Assembly (NCBI GenBank): GCA_031423995.1
Contig: JANPGO010000030.1
Location: 1 to 7,988 of the forward strand
From: STC-74 sp031423995
GTDB taxonomy: Bacteria > Patescibacteriota > Gracilibacteria > BD1-5 > UBA2023
DNA length: 7,988 bases
Direction of reading: 5' to 3'
The position numbers and the translations under genes were made by a program. The notes under the pieces were generated by a model, which saw only the letters and a program-made list of their open reading frames with translations, made no database searches and had not been told where the DNA came from. The first letter of the stretch is position 1, and each line of letters starts with the position of its first letter. Of this stretch, positions 1 to 6,318 are shown piece after piece.

Positions 1-813
1 ATCTCTGAATGGAATTCCTGAGAAAAATATTCCCATGTCCCTTGGCCGCTATTTCGTGGAGAAGATTTCGATGAGTTTTTTTCCCTTTTAGAAAAAGATC
101 GAAATGGAGATAACTTTGAAAAAACGACGAGAATACTATTCTTCTGTTTCGATGACTCTCTACTTGTGTGAGCATTGGAACTACGACATGATATTTCTCA
201 TGAAAATTTTTATGAAGTTGGCGGACATATTGGTTTTTGTGTTCGACCTACTCAGAGACGAAAATGATATGCCAAGAAAATTCTGAGACTTGGACTCAAT
301 GAAGCACGAAAATTGTGAATTAGTAAAGCTCTCCTTACATGTAGTGATGATAATATTTGATCGTATAAGACGATTGAGTCAAACGGGTGAATATTCGAGA
401 GATTTGCAGAGAAGGATTGAATCAAGAAGCGAAGATACTGGATCGATCTCTACAGAGAAGAAAAAGAAATCTTAGTTCAACTCGAACTCGAACTTCTGTC
501 GTTTGGGTGCCGTCATGATCCAGAGAGAATTGATGCACTCCTTGCGGATGATTTCTTCGAATGTGGAAAGCATGGAGATCGATTCTGAAAGAGAGAGGTT
601 CTCGACTCGCTCCCGAAAGAATCAGGTGAAAAGAAATTCGAAACTCATGAGATGATGGTTCATATGATCTCTGAGGGTATTTGACAGGTTCGGTACCTCT
701 GTATAATACATAATCCATGATCGCATCCAATCACTTCATTTCGCAGTTCACTCTGGAGAAAGTGAGAATCATGATGGCAAATGTTTTTCCATCAAGGAAC
801 GCTCATTCATTAA
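1..813 (+). CDS. GNAT N-acetyltransferase fused to DUF4440/NTF2-like domain (5' partial)
   Basis: Reading UGA as Gly gives 270 residues open from the window edge to TAA at 811; the start lies upstream. About 12 UGA codons are read through. The first ~150 residues resemble the predicted GNAT family COG3981: a GGHIGF strand, then the acetyl-CoA loop QRRKGYAKKIL (visible residues 85-95, its glycine a UGA at 265), then LLTCSDDN and KTIESNGG, the usual end of the fold. After a short linker comes ERIDALLADDF, a GKHGDRFGKREVL stretch, RSSLW and a terminal FHQGT, which match DUF4440 (NTF2-like superfamily). GNAT domains transfer acetyl from acetyl-CoA to an amine; the acceptor here is unknown. The DUF4440 part may bind a small ligand or dimerise (inference). 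Both family assignments are from motif recognition. No neighbour suggests a pathway. Confidence 0.88.
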
Positions 814-885
814 CTGGATTACTTCGCCCCCCAGGGGCATTTCTCTCCTCATTTCACTCGGATTCACCTTTTCCCTCGCAATGAC
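814..885. repeat. Degenerate dispersed repeat between GNAT gene and aspS
   Basis: The block opens with CTGGATTACTTCG and closes with CCTCGCAATGAC. A second copy at 5653-5683 has CTGGATTGCTTCG and CCTCGCAATGACG at its ends, separated by only a few bases. Elements with these ends, read on the other strand as GTCATTGCGAG...GAAGCAATCC, are a widespread dispersed repeat in bacterial genomes (known pattern, from memory). Here the ends are about 45 bases further apart than in the other copy, so this copy is diverged or carries extra sequence. Confidence 0.5.
826..848 (+). terminator. Possible terminator of the GNAT gene
   Basis: GCCCC (826-830) pairs with GGGGC (834-838) around a three-base loop, 13 bases after the GNAT stop. 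The following stretch is only moderately T-rich. The hairpin sits inside the repeat block and may simply be part of it. Confidence 0.3.
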
Positions 886-922
886 AAAAAACACATACTA
901 TCCACTATCTCTATTAACTTTT

Positions 923-928
923 TACTAT
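923..928 (+). promoter_or_regulatory. Candidate aspS -10 box
   Basis: TACTAT lies 8 bases before the aspS ATG at 937, in a T/A-rich stretch with no Shine-Dalgarno sequence. If used, transcription would begin at or next to the start codon. No convincing -35 box was found. Confidence 0.35.
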
Positions 929-936
929 TCATACTT

Positions 937-2835
937 ATGCACCGCACACATACCGCTGGCGAGCTTACCGCAAAAAACATTGGCGAAACTGTCACCCTCG
1001 CAGGATGGGTCGCGAACCGTCGCGATCATGGAGGACTCATCTTCATCGATCTCCGCGATCGATATGGGATCACCCAGACGGTCTATGATCCGACAGAGAA
1101 CGCAGAAGCACATAAAATCGCCGACACATTCCGTTCTGAGTATGTCGTGAAGCTTGTTGGGAAAGTTCGCAGGAGACCAGAAGGACAGGAGAATGAGAGA
1201 CTCTCGACAGGAGAGATCGAGGTGATCATCTCTCATGCAGAAGTGATCTCAAAATCAGAAGTTCCACCATTTGAGATCAATGAACACACATGAGCGAGTG
1301 AAGATATCAGGCTGAAGTATCGCTATCTCGATCTCAGACGCAAGAGTATCTTTGATAAGATCGCCTTCCGTGCCGAGATGAACAAGTTCACTCGTGATTG
1401 GTTCACCGAGCATGGATTTCTCGAAGTTCAGACTCCGATCTTCACAGTCTCCTCTCCAGAGGGTGCGCGTGACTACCTCATCCCATCTCGACTGCATCCA
1501 GGGAAGTTCTATGCCCTTCCTCAGGCTCCACAACAGTACAAGCAGCTTCTCATGGTCGGGGGAGTGGATAAGTATTTCCAGATTGCTCCCTGTTTCCGAG
1601 ATGAGGATCCACGTGCAGATCGTCACTCGTGTGAATTCTATCAGATCGACTGTGAGATGAGCTTCGTCGAGCAGGACGATGTCTTCGGGGTTGCTGAGCC
1701 GTTCGCGAGGGAGCTAATTGAAACAATTACTGAGAAAAAACTCATAAGAGGATTTGAAGGTATTGAAGAGGTGTTAGAATGGCATGGTATCGAAACCCCC
1801 TTTATAAAGGGGGGGAGGGGGGATTTAGTTTCTGGGAAAAATCCTCAGTCACTTCGTGACAGCTCCTTTACAAAGGAGCTCAGATTCATCCGACTCACTC
1901 ATAAACAATCAATCGACATATTCGGTTCTGATAAGCCAGATATCCGCTTCGATATGCACTTCGAAGACTTCACACAAAGTTTCGCAACAAGTGGATTTTC
2001 TCTCTTTTCTAAAAGTGTTGCCGAATGATGAGTCGTGAAAGCGATGAAACTCGAGTGAAAGACTCTCTCCCGATCCGAGATCGACTCACTCACCGAAGTA
2101 GCGAAGTCTCATGGAGCAGGAGGACTCGCCTATATCATCTACGAAGCCGATGGTCCGAAGTCTCCGATCCTGAAGTTCTTCACGGGAGACGAACTCGCTA
2201 CCCTCGAGGCGAAGCTCGCTCCAAAAGTCGGAGATATGATATTTTTCGGAGCGGGTGAGTATAAGGTCGTCTGTAAGGTCCTTGGACAAGTCCGCCTTGC
2301 CTGTCGTGATCGATTTGCCCTCGTATCCAAGGATGACATTGCTTTCTGCTGGGTCACTGACTTCCCGATGTATGAGCAAAAAGAAGACGGGAAGTATGAC
2401 TTCGAACATAATCCATTCTCGATGCCACACGGTGGTATCACCGCATTCGATGGAAGTCCCGATCCACTCTCAATCTATGGCTGTCAGTATGACCTCGCGT
2501 GTAATGGATATGAGATCCTCTCGGGATCTATCCGCAATCACTCAGCCGAAGCACTCGTGAAAGCATTCAACATCGTGGGGAAGGGTGAGCAGGAAGTGAA
2601 GGATAAGTTCGGGGCGATGTATACCGCGTTCCAGTATGGTGTTCCTCCACATGGAGGATTCGCCTTCGGATTCGATCGCTTCCTCATGATCCTCCGCGAT
2701 GAGGACAATATCCGTGAGATCTATGCCTTCCCGAAGTCTGGAAAAGCAGAGGATGCGATGATGAATGCGCCTTCTGAGGTAGATGAAGTCCAACTCCGTG
2801 AGCTGCATATTAAGGTGAGGGAGACGAGTAAGTAA
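937..2835 (+). CDS. aspS: Aspartyl-tRNA synthetase (class II, bacterial type)
   Basis: Joins aspartate to tRNA-Asp in the cytoplasm. With UGA as Gly the frame runs 632 residues from ATG 937 to TAA 2833. The N-terminal anticodon-binding OB fold is recognisable (GWVANRRDHGG, FIDLRDR), followed by KYRYLDLRR (~126-134), motif 1 EVQTPI, motif 2 FRDEDPRADR (~220-229), GSDKPDIRF, the bacterial GAD-type insertion domain (FWV-like CWVTDFP, HNPFSMP) and motif 3 FGFDRF (~577-582). In-frame UGAs at 1291, 2026, 2029 and 2056 read as Gly; 2026 and 2029 form the GG of the conserved GGVVKA. Bacterial AspRS is usually about 590 residues. The excess of ~40 maps to an in-frame palindromic insertion (~1750-1885) just before GSDKPD. 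Motif 2 reads RHSCEF where E. coli has RQPEF, one residue longer. No UGA-free version is needed; no frameshift was seen. Confidence 0.97.
1796..1880 (+). repeat. Palindromic repeat element inserted in-frame in aspS
   Basis: Three inverted repeats lie in a row: the 18-base perfect palindrome of CCCCC-TTTATAAA-GGGGG (1796-1813), then GTCAC/GTGAC around TTC (1848-1860), then AGCTCCTTT/AAAGGAGCT around AC (1861-1880). The frame stays open across it, coding TPFIKGGRGD ... LRDSSFTKEL. It sits where AspRS normally runs straight into the GSDKPD segment. The inserted coding stretch probably spans about 1750-1885. The CCCCCTTT...AAAGGGGG and CTCCTTT...AAAGGAG blocks resemble dispersed palindromic repeats known from many bacterial genomes. 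Confidence 0.8.
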
Positions 2836-2838
2836 TGG

Positions 2839-2860
2839 ATAGAGGAAAAAGGTTCTCTAT
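2839..2860 (+). terminator. Weak hairpin after aspS
   Basis: ATAGAG (2839-2844) can pair with CTCTAT (2855-2860), extendable by an AA/TT pair with a bulged G, beginning 4 bases after the aspS stop. The T-rich run comes only about 11 bases later, so a terminator role is uncertain. Confidence 0.3.
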
Positions 2861-2879
2861 TTAGGGGGATTCTTTTTAT

Positions 2880-2907
2880 TTGTGCAAACATTTATTAAAA
2901 ATATAAT
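2880..2907 (+). promoter_or_regulatory. Candidate promoter of the DUF262-HEPN unit
   Basis: TTGTGC (2880-2885) and a perfect TATAAT (2902-2907) are 16 bases apart, close to the sigma-70 consensus. The -10 box overlaps an in-frame ATG at 2906. If this promoter is used, transcription starts near 2914 and the first available ATG is 2936. That is why 2936 was chosen as the start of the next gene. Confidence 0.5.
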
Positions 2908-2935
2908 GTCTTTATTATTAATAAATCATAAATTT

Positions 2936-4057
2936 ATGACTGATACAGTTTTAATAGATGGTAAGATTGATGAAGACCTTGCAATGAGCGATAAAATGAA
3001 TGAGGATGAGGATGATGTGAGTCAAGTTTCACAAAATATTTTTAGTTTCACTCAACTATATTCTATAGAGACTCTCTATAACAAATTAACTAACACAAGT
3101 CTTTGAATACCAGAATTTCAGAGAACAGGTTGATTATGGTCATTGAAGAATCAATCTTTATTTATAGAATCAATAATTTTAAACCTACCAATACCTAGTA
3201 TTGTAGTTTTTACAGATTCATCAAATAAGCTAAAAGTTATTGATGGACTTCAAAGAACAAGTACATTAAAGTCATTCTTAAATGACTGATTTAGGTTATC
3301 CTCATTAGCCCAAGTTAAGACTGAAAAACTAAATGGATTATTATTTTCAGAACTTCCTGAAGATATAAAAAACCAAATAAGAAATTCAACTATTTCTGTA
3401 ATAACAGTTCAATGTTCACCTGATGATGAAAGAGCGGAAGCTACTTATTATGAAATTTTTAGAAGATTAAATCAAGGATGATTGGCTTTGACCCCGCAAG
3501 AGATTAGAAATGCTATCTACAAATGACCATTCCTTGATTTTTTAAGATGAACAAAAGAAGATAGTATGGAATGAATAAGGGATAATCCAATATGGATAGG
3601 TTTATATAAAATTCGAGGAAATCAGGTACTGAATTATTCAAGGGAAAGAGACGTTGAGCTTTTATTAAAAATTTTTGCTCTTGCAGAAAACCACGATGTA
3701 AAGGTCAGTAAAAATATGTGAGATTTTTTAAATGATTACTTAAAGATAGCAAATAAGAAGTCAAATCATGATATAGATTTATTAAGAAGTAGTTTTTTAA
3801 AGGCAATGGAATATATCTCAGATAATCATATATGTGACCTATTTAAAAAAAGAAAAATTCGTCAATTTATGTGGTATAATATGCTTCTTTCAGTTGTAAT
3901 AGGATATTATAATAGTAATCCAGACGGTAACCTTAAACAAAAAGACTTTACAGATTTACTGATTCGAACAGACTTACCTGATGCTTCGTCAGATACATGG
4001 AATACTGTTAAAATTAATAAATGGAGAGAAATTTTCAGTGAATTTATTTTACCGTAA
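2936..4057 (+). CDS. DUF262 (GmrS/ParB-like) domain protein
   Basis: Reading eight UGAs as Gly gives 373 residues ending at TAA 4055. DUF262 hallmarks appear in order: IPEFQR (58-63) with a Trp at 68, PIPSIVVF (85-92), IDGLQRTSTL (102-111, the catalytic-type DGxQR motif) and FRRLNQGG followed by LTPQEIRNAIYKG (175-197). In the FxRLNxGG motif the second Gly is a UGA. DUF262 is the ParB/Srx-fold domain of GmrS and related defence proteins, proposed to hydrolyse NTPs (family knowledge). The remaining ~170 residues look helical and lack an HNH/DUF1524 nuclease motif, so this is not a complete GmrSD. The HEPN gene follows 3 bases after its stop, so the two are probably translationally linked. The codons are strikingly AT-rich (TTA, ATA, AAT) compared with aspS. 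Alternative in-frame starts are 2882 (GTG) and 2906. DNA modification sensing is an inference. Confidence 0.88.
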
Positions 4058-4060
4058 TGT

Positions 4061-4684
4061 ATGAATATTCAGGAACATTTTGATCAAGTTGAATCCCTCT
4101 TTCATGCATTCGATGTACAGAGATCTCAAATTGAATCTATGGACAATCATTTTCATGATATGGCTTATAATCCAACAAAATATCATTGAATCATTTGCCC
4201 AGTCTCATTACACTCACTCTGATTACTGAGGCTTGCAAATGAAAAATATTTTGCTCAGTTAATCTATAACGAACTAGAATCTTTATATAAAAGTATACTA
4301 TTAGATTTTGATCCTACAGCTAGCTTAGTTGATTTTTTTAATATTAGACCTTCAAAGATTATAAATAAGATTATAAATAATGCTTCTGAATGAGCACATA
4401 TAAAGACTAATCCAAATCATTCTCGTCTCATTACTACTTTAATAAATTCAAGCGCCTTTAATACTTGAACTTCTCCAGAATACTCGATTATTAATTCATT
4501 TATTGAGTGGAGATGAGCAAATGCTCATTTCTCTTTATGAAGCCGATCAATTGATTTAACTTACTTTAAGGGTCAATTTTACTTATATAAGCAGCCACTT
4601 ATCAATTTACATGATAAATTTCTTAGGTATATGAAAGCATTAAAATCATCATCATTTAATACAGATTTTGATATATTTCCATAA
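4061..4684 (+). CDS. HEPN-like putative ribonuclease partner of DUF262
   Basis: 207 residues with six UGA-Gly codons. It starts 3 bases after the DUF262 stop and ends at TAA 4682. The sequence is predicted mainly helical with no membrane segment. Near the C-terminus is EWRGANAH (149-156), fitting the Rx4-6H catalytic motif of HEPN ribonucleases (R151, H156). It resembles the R-N-x-x-A-H of HEPN families except that the Asn position is a Gly, encoded by UGA at 4514. A preceding FFNIRPSKIINKI stretch is reminiscent of RiboL-PSP/MAE_28990-type HEPN proteins, which I recall occurring beside DUF262 genes. HEPN nucleases typically cut RNA in toxin and phage-defence systems. Role here: probable effector of the DUF262 protein (inference). 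The gene is AT-rich like its partner. The HEPN call rests on one motif, length and context; a non-catalytic HEPN or unrelated helical protein is possible. Confidence 0.6.
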
Positions 4685-4690
4685 TATCAA

Positions 4691-4722
4691 AATTCCTCCT
4701 TTCTTGGGATTTTTTTGTTTTT
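4691..4722 (+). terminator. Rho-independent terminator after the HEPN gene
   Basis: AATTCC (4691-4696) pairs with GGGATT (4706-4711, one G-T pair) over a 9-base loop, followed by a long T-rich run to 4722. It begins 6 bases past the HEPN stop and separates this unit from the Mrr gene. Confidence 0.6.
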
Positions 4723-4735
4723 CGATCATGATTAT

Positions 4736-4746
4736 TATAGTATAGT
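4736..4746 (+). promoter_or_regulatory. Candidate -10 region of the Mrr-type gene
   Basis: Two overlapping TATAGT hexamers (4736-4741 and 4741-4746) lie 22-28 bases before the ATG at 4769, after the upstream terminator. No clear -35 box and no Shine-Dalgarno sequence were found. Confidence 0.3.
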
Positions 4747-4768
4747 AGCATCAAATAACTTTTTTCTA

Positions 4769-5542
4769 ATGGGAAAATATTATCGTAGAAGGTATTATTC
4801 ACAAGATAATAGTATCAAAAGTTTTCTGGATGTAGATCTAGCTTTTCTTCGGCTTTGAGCCTTATTGGTGCTCTTATTTCTCCTTCAGTATATTATCCCA
4901 GTGTATATTTATATCATTGAACATCCTATTTTCCTCATTCCTGTGGGAATACTAATTTTAGGTATTGCCTGAGGAGTTTTCTACTATAAAGAGCTGAAAA
5001 AGAAAATTCGCATGAGAGCCATGACTCGATTTTCTGAAGTGATGAAGCTTGATTGGAGAGAGTTCGAAGAATTTGTGGCGGACATACTCAAACAAAAATG
5101 ATTTCATACACTTCTCTGAGTCTGAGTGAAAGATGGTGGAGTTGATGTGACAGCAACGCTCGATCATAAGAAATTTTTTATTCAGTGCAAACACTATAGT
5201 GATGAGAATATTTGAGTTGAGAAAATCCGTGAACTTCATGGAGTTATTACAGGTGAGCTTATTTCTGCGGGTTGAATATTTGTCACCACGACGTGATTCA
5301 CTCCCGATGCTGTATCAGAAGCTCATAAATATGGTATAGAACTCTGGGATAAGAATTATCTCATCGAATACCTCAAATCTGCGCCAAATAGTTCCACCTC
5401 TGGACCAGAAAGTATGAATTTATGTCAACTTTGTTGAGGAAAAATGCTTTTACGCACAGCTCATACCTGACCTCAAGTATGAAAACAGTTTCTCTGATGT
5501 GAGAATTTCCCAAAATGTCATTTTACGAGCAATATTGAATAA
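4769..5542 (+). CDS. Membrane-anchored Mrr-type restriction endonuclease with Cys4 zinc finger
   Basis: 257 residues with twelve UGA-Gly codons, the densest in the window; stop TAA 5540. The layout is a basic N-terminus (KYYRRRYY), two hydrophobic membrane segments (~25-49 and ~53-73), a basic linker, then the Mrr_cat core. In the core, DWREFEEFVADIL (95-107) precedes GGVDVTA (123-129) and FFIQCKHY (136-143), giving the PD-(D/E)xK-type residues Asp126, Gln139 and Lys141 with an upstream Glu (100 or 101). The C-terminus is a topoisomerase-type Cys4 zinc finger: Cys219, Cys222, Cys244, Cys250, with FLGC and FPKC. Mrr-family enzymes cleave modified or foreign DNA. The TM + Mrr_cat + zf-C4 layout is a known but poorly characterised family. 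Expected position: inner membrane with the nuclease in the cytoplasm. It has its own terminator and lies between the DUF262-HEPN pair and a TA module, suggesting a defence role (inference). Confidence 0.9.
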
Positions 5543-5543
5543 A

Positions 5544-5570
5544 GCCTCTCAAAGTGAGGTCGGTTTTTTT
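5544..5570 (+). terminator. Terminator after the Mrr-type gene
   Basis: CCTC (5545-5548) pairs with GAGG (5556-5559), with one more C-G pair inside the loop. A run of seven Ts follows (5564-5570), just after the stop codon. The stem is short. Confidence 0.5.
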
Positions 5571-5587
5571 CTTGCCTTTCATGATTT

Positions 5588-5617
5588 TTGATATACTACA
5601 GACATACATTGTATATC
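5588..5617 (+). promoter_or_regulatory. Toxin-antitoxin promoter with overlapping operator-like inverted repeat
   Basis: TTGATA (5588-5593) and GTATAT (5611-5616) with a 17-base spacer make a good sigma-70-like promoter; the -10 ends 8 bases before the antitoxin ATG. A perfect 7-base inverted repeat, GATATAC (5590-5596) and GTATATC (5611-5617), overlaps both boxes with half-site centres 21 bases (two helical turns) apart. RHH antitoxins usually bind such sites to repress their own operon, so autoregulation is likely. Confidence 0.6.
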
Positions 5618-5624
5618 TTTTTCT

Positions 5625-5972
5625 ATGTCGACTACAAAAACAACACAGGAACCTGGATTGCTTCGTACCTCGCAATGACGAGGGCAGAAGCAAGAAAAAA
5701 TTCCAAAGCCATCTAAAGTCACGACGACTGTCAGACTCGACTCTGATCTCAAGCGTCGAGCAGAGGAATTTGCCCGATCCAATCATATGGACTTTACAAC
5801 ATTTCTCTCATTTTCTCTTCGCAATACGATGAAATATGGAGGGAAGATGGAGCCTGAAGTATCTGATGCTCAGTATGCGTATTATTCAGATATGCTTCAT
5901 GACATCGAGAGTGGAAAGATAGCTACTGAAAAATTCGATACCCTTGAAGCACTCAGATCTTCATATCGTTAG
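5625..5972 (+). CDS. Ribbon-helix-helix antitoxin (RelB/DinJ-like)
   Basis: 115 residues from ATG 5625 to TAG 5970, with one UGA-Gly at 5676. The RHH DNA-binding segment is clear: a strand VTTTVRLDSDL (32-42), then helices KRRAEEFARSNH and FTTFLSFSLRNTMKYG (~59-72). The C-terminal part, including ESGKIATEKFDTLEAL, resembles the toxin-wrapping tail of RelB/DinJ-type antitoxins. Its job would be to neutralise the downstream RelE-like toxin and repress the operon through the inverted repeat over its promoter. The first ~30 residues are unusual: residues ~10-22 are encoded by a palindromic dispersed repeat, and the UGA falls in the loop of that palindrome. No other start precedes the RHH region, so the repeat must be translated. 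The toxin ATG follows 1 base after the stop. Confidence 0.85.
5653..5691. repeat. Palindromic dispersed repeat inside the antitoxin gene
   Basis: CTGGATTGCTTCG leads into a nested palindrome. Outer arms are GCTTC (5660-5664) and GAAGC (5687-5691); inner arms are CCTCG (5668-5672) and CGAGG (5679-5683) around CAATGA. The ends match the repeat at 814-885. Read on the minus strand it encodes SLRGTKQS or HCEVRSNPG, peptides often seen as spurious proteins from this repeat family. On the plus strand it codes antitoxin residues with UGA as Gly. Confidence 0.75.
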
Positions 5973-5973
5973 T

Positions 5974-6248
5974 ATGGGTAAAAATTCGATCGAACAATCA
6001 CCGAGATTTCGTGAAGGGATGAATCTCCTCAGACCAGAGCAAAGCAAAGAGAAAATGTCTTTCTCACTCTGGAGATGTATAGTATCCTCCCATACCATAA
6101 AAGTCTCAGAAATCATCCACTTCGTGAATCTGATCCACGAATTCGTTCCATCACCGTCGATGATGATATTAGGATTATATTACGCGATAGAGGCGATGGA
6201 AATATATTGCTCCTCGATGTCGGAGATTATGCGAGAGTATATCAGTAG
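5974..6248 (+). pseudogene. RelE/YafQ-like toxin, frameshifted
   Basis: ATG 5974 opens a frame with a RelE-like beginning (SIEQSPRFREGMNLL), but the typical RelE end lies in another frame: YHKSLRNHPL, then IRSITVDDDIRIIL, then GNILLLDVGDYARVYQ and TAG 6246. Joining the two by a net -1 shift near the AAAA run at 6052-6055 gives a 91-residue protein, the normal size of this family. RelE/YafQ toxins are ribosome-dependent mRNA interferases. The YafQ-type His near the end (GTHSD) is replaced by GDYA, while the terminal VY is kept as in RelE. Neither frame alone gives a whole toxin. The site is not a classic slippery heptamer, so a real or assembly indel is likelier than programmed frameshifting. 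It is the second gene of the antitoxin operon. Confidence 0.72.
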
Positions 6249-6257
6249 AATTCTCGG

Positions 6258-6285
6258 AATCCCTGATTCGTCAGGGATTTTTCTT
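6258..6285 (+). terminator. Strong terminator of the toxin-antitoxin operon
   Basis: AATCCCTGA (6258-6266) and TCAGGGATT (6271-6279) form a perfect 9-bp stem with a TTCG loop, ending in a run of Ts (6278-6282). It starts 9 bases after the toxin stop codon. Confidence 0.85.
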
Positions 6286-6318
6286 TGCACTTTCTCTCCT
6301 TTCGAATACCATTGGAAC

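Noticed and set aside
422..730. Minus-strand ORF of 102 residues
   Set aside because: It is antisense to the DUF4440 part of the GNAT fusion, which ends with the recognisable FHQGT motif.
1796..1880. CRISPR array or terminator within aspS
   Set aside because: The inverted repeats differ from each other with no regular spacers, and there is no T-run after any of them; they lie in a translated region.
1255..2441. Several antisense and alternate-frame ORFs over aspS
   Set aside because: AspRS motifs cover the region continuously in a single plus frame once UGA is read as Gly.
937..2835. aspS as a broken pseudogene with several stops
   Set aside because: All interruptions are UGA and fall at glycine or loop positions; there are no UAA/UAG codons or frame changes, and all catalytic motifs are present.
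5523..5786. Minus-strand ORFs here and at 5579-5782 containing SLRGTKQS / HCEVRSNPG
   Set aside because: They are translations of the dispersed palindromic repeat opposite the RHH antitoxin gene, which has clear family motifs on the plus strand.
6040..6060. Programmed -1 ribosomal frameshifting in the toxin gene
   Set aside because: There is no X-XXY-YYZ heptamer and no obvious downstream stimulatory structure; an indel explains it more simply.
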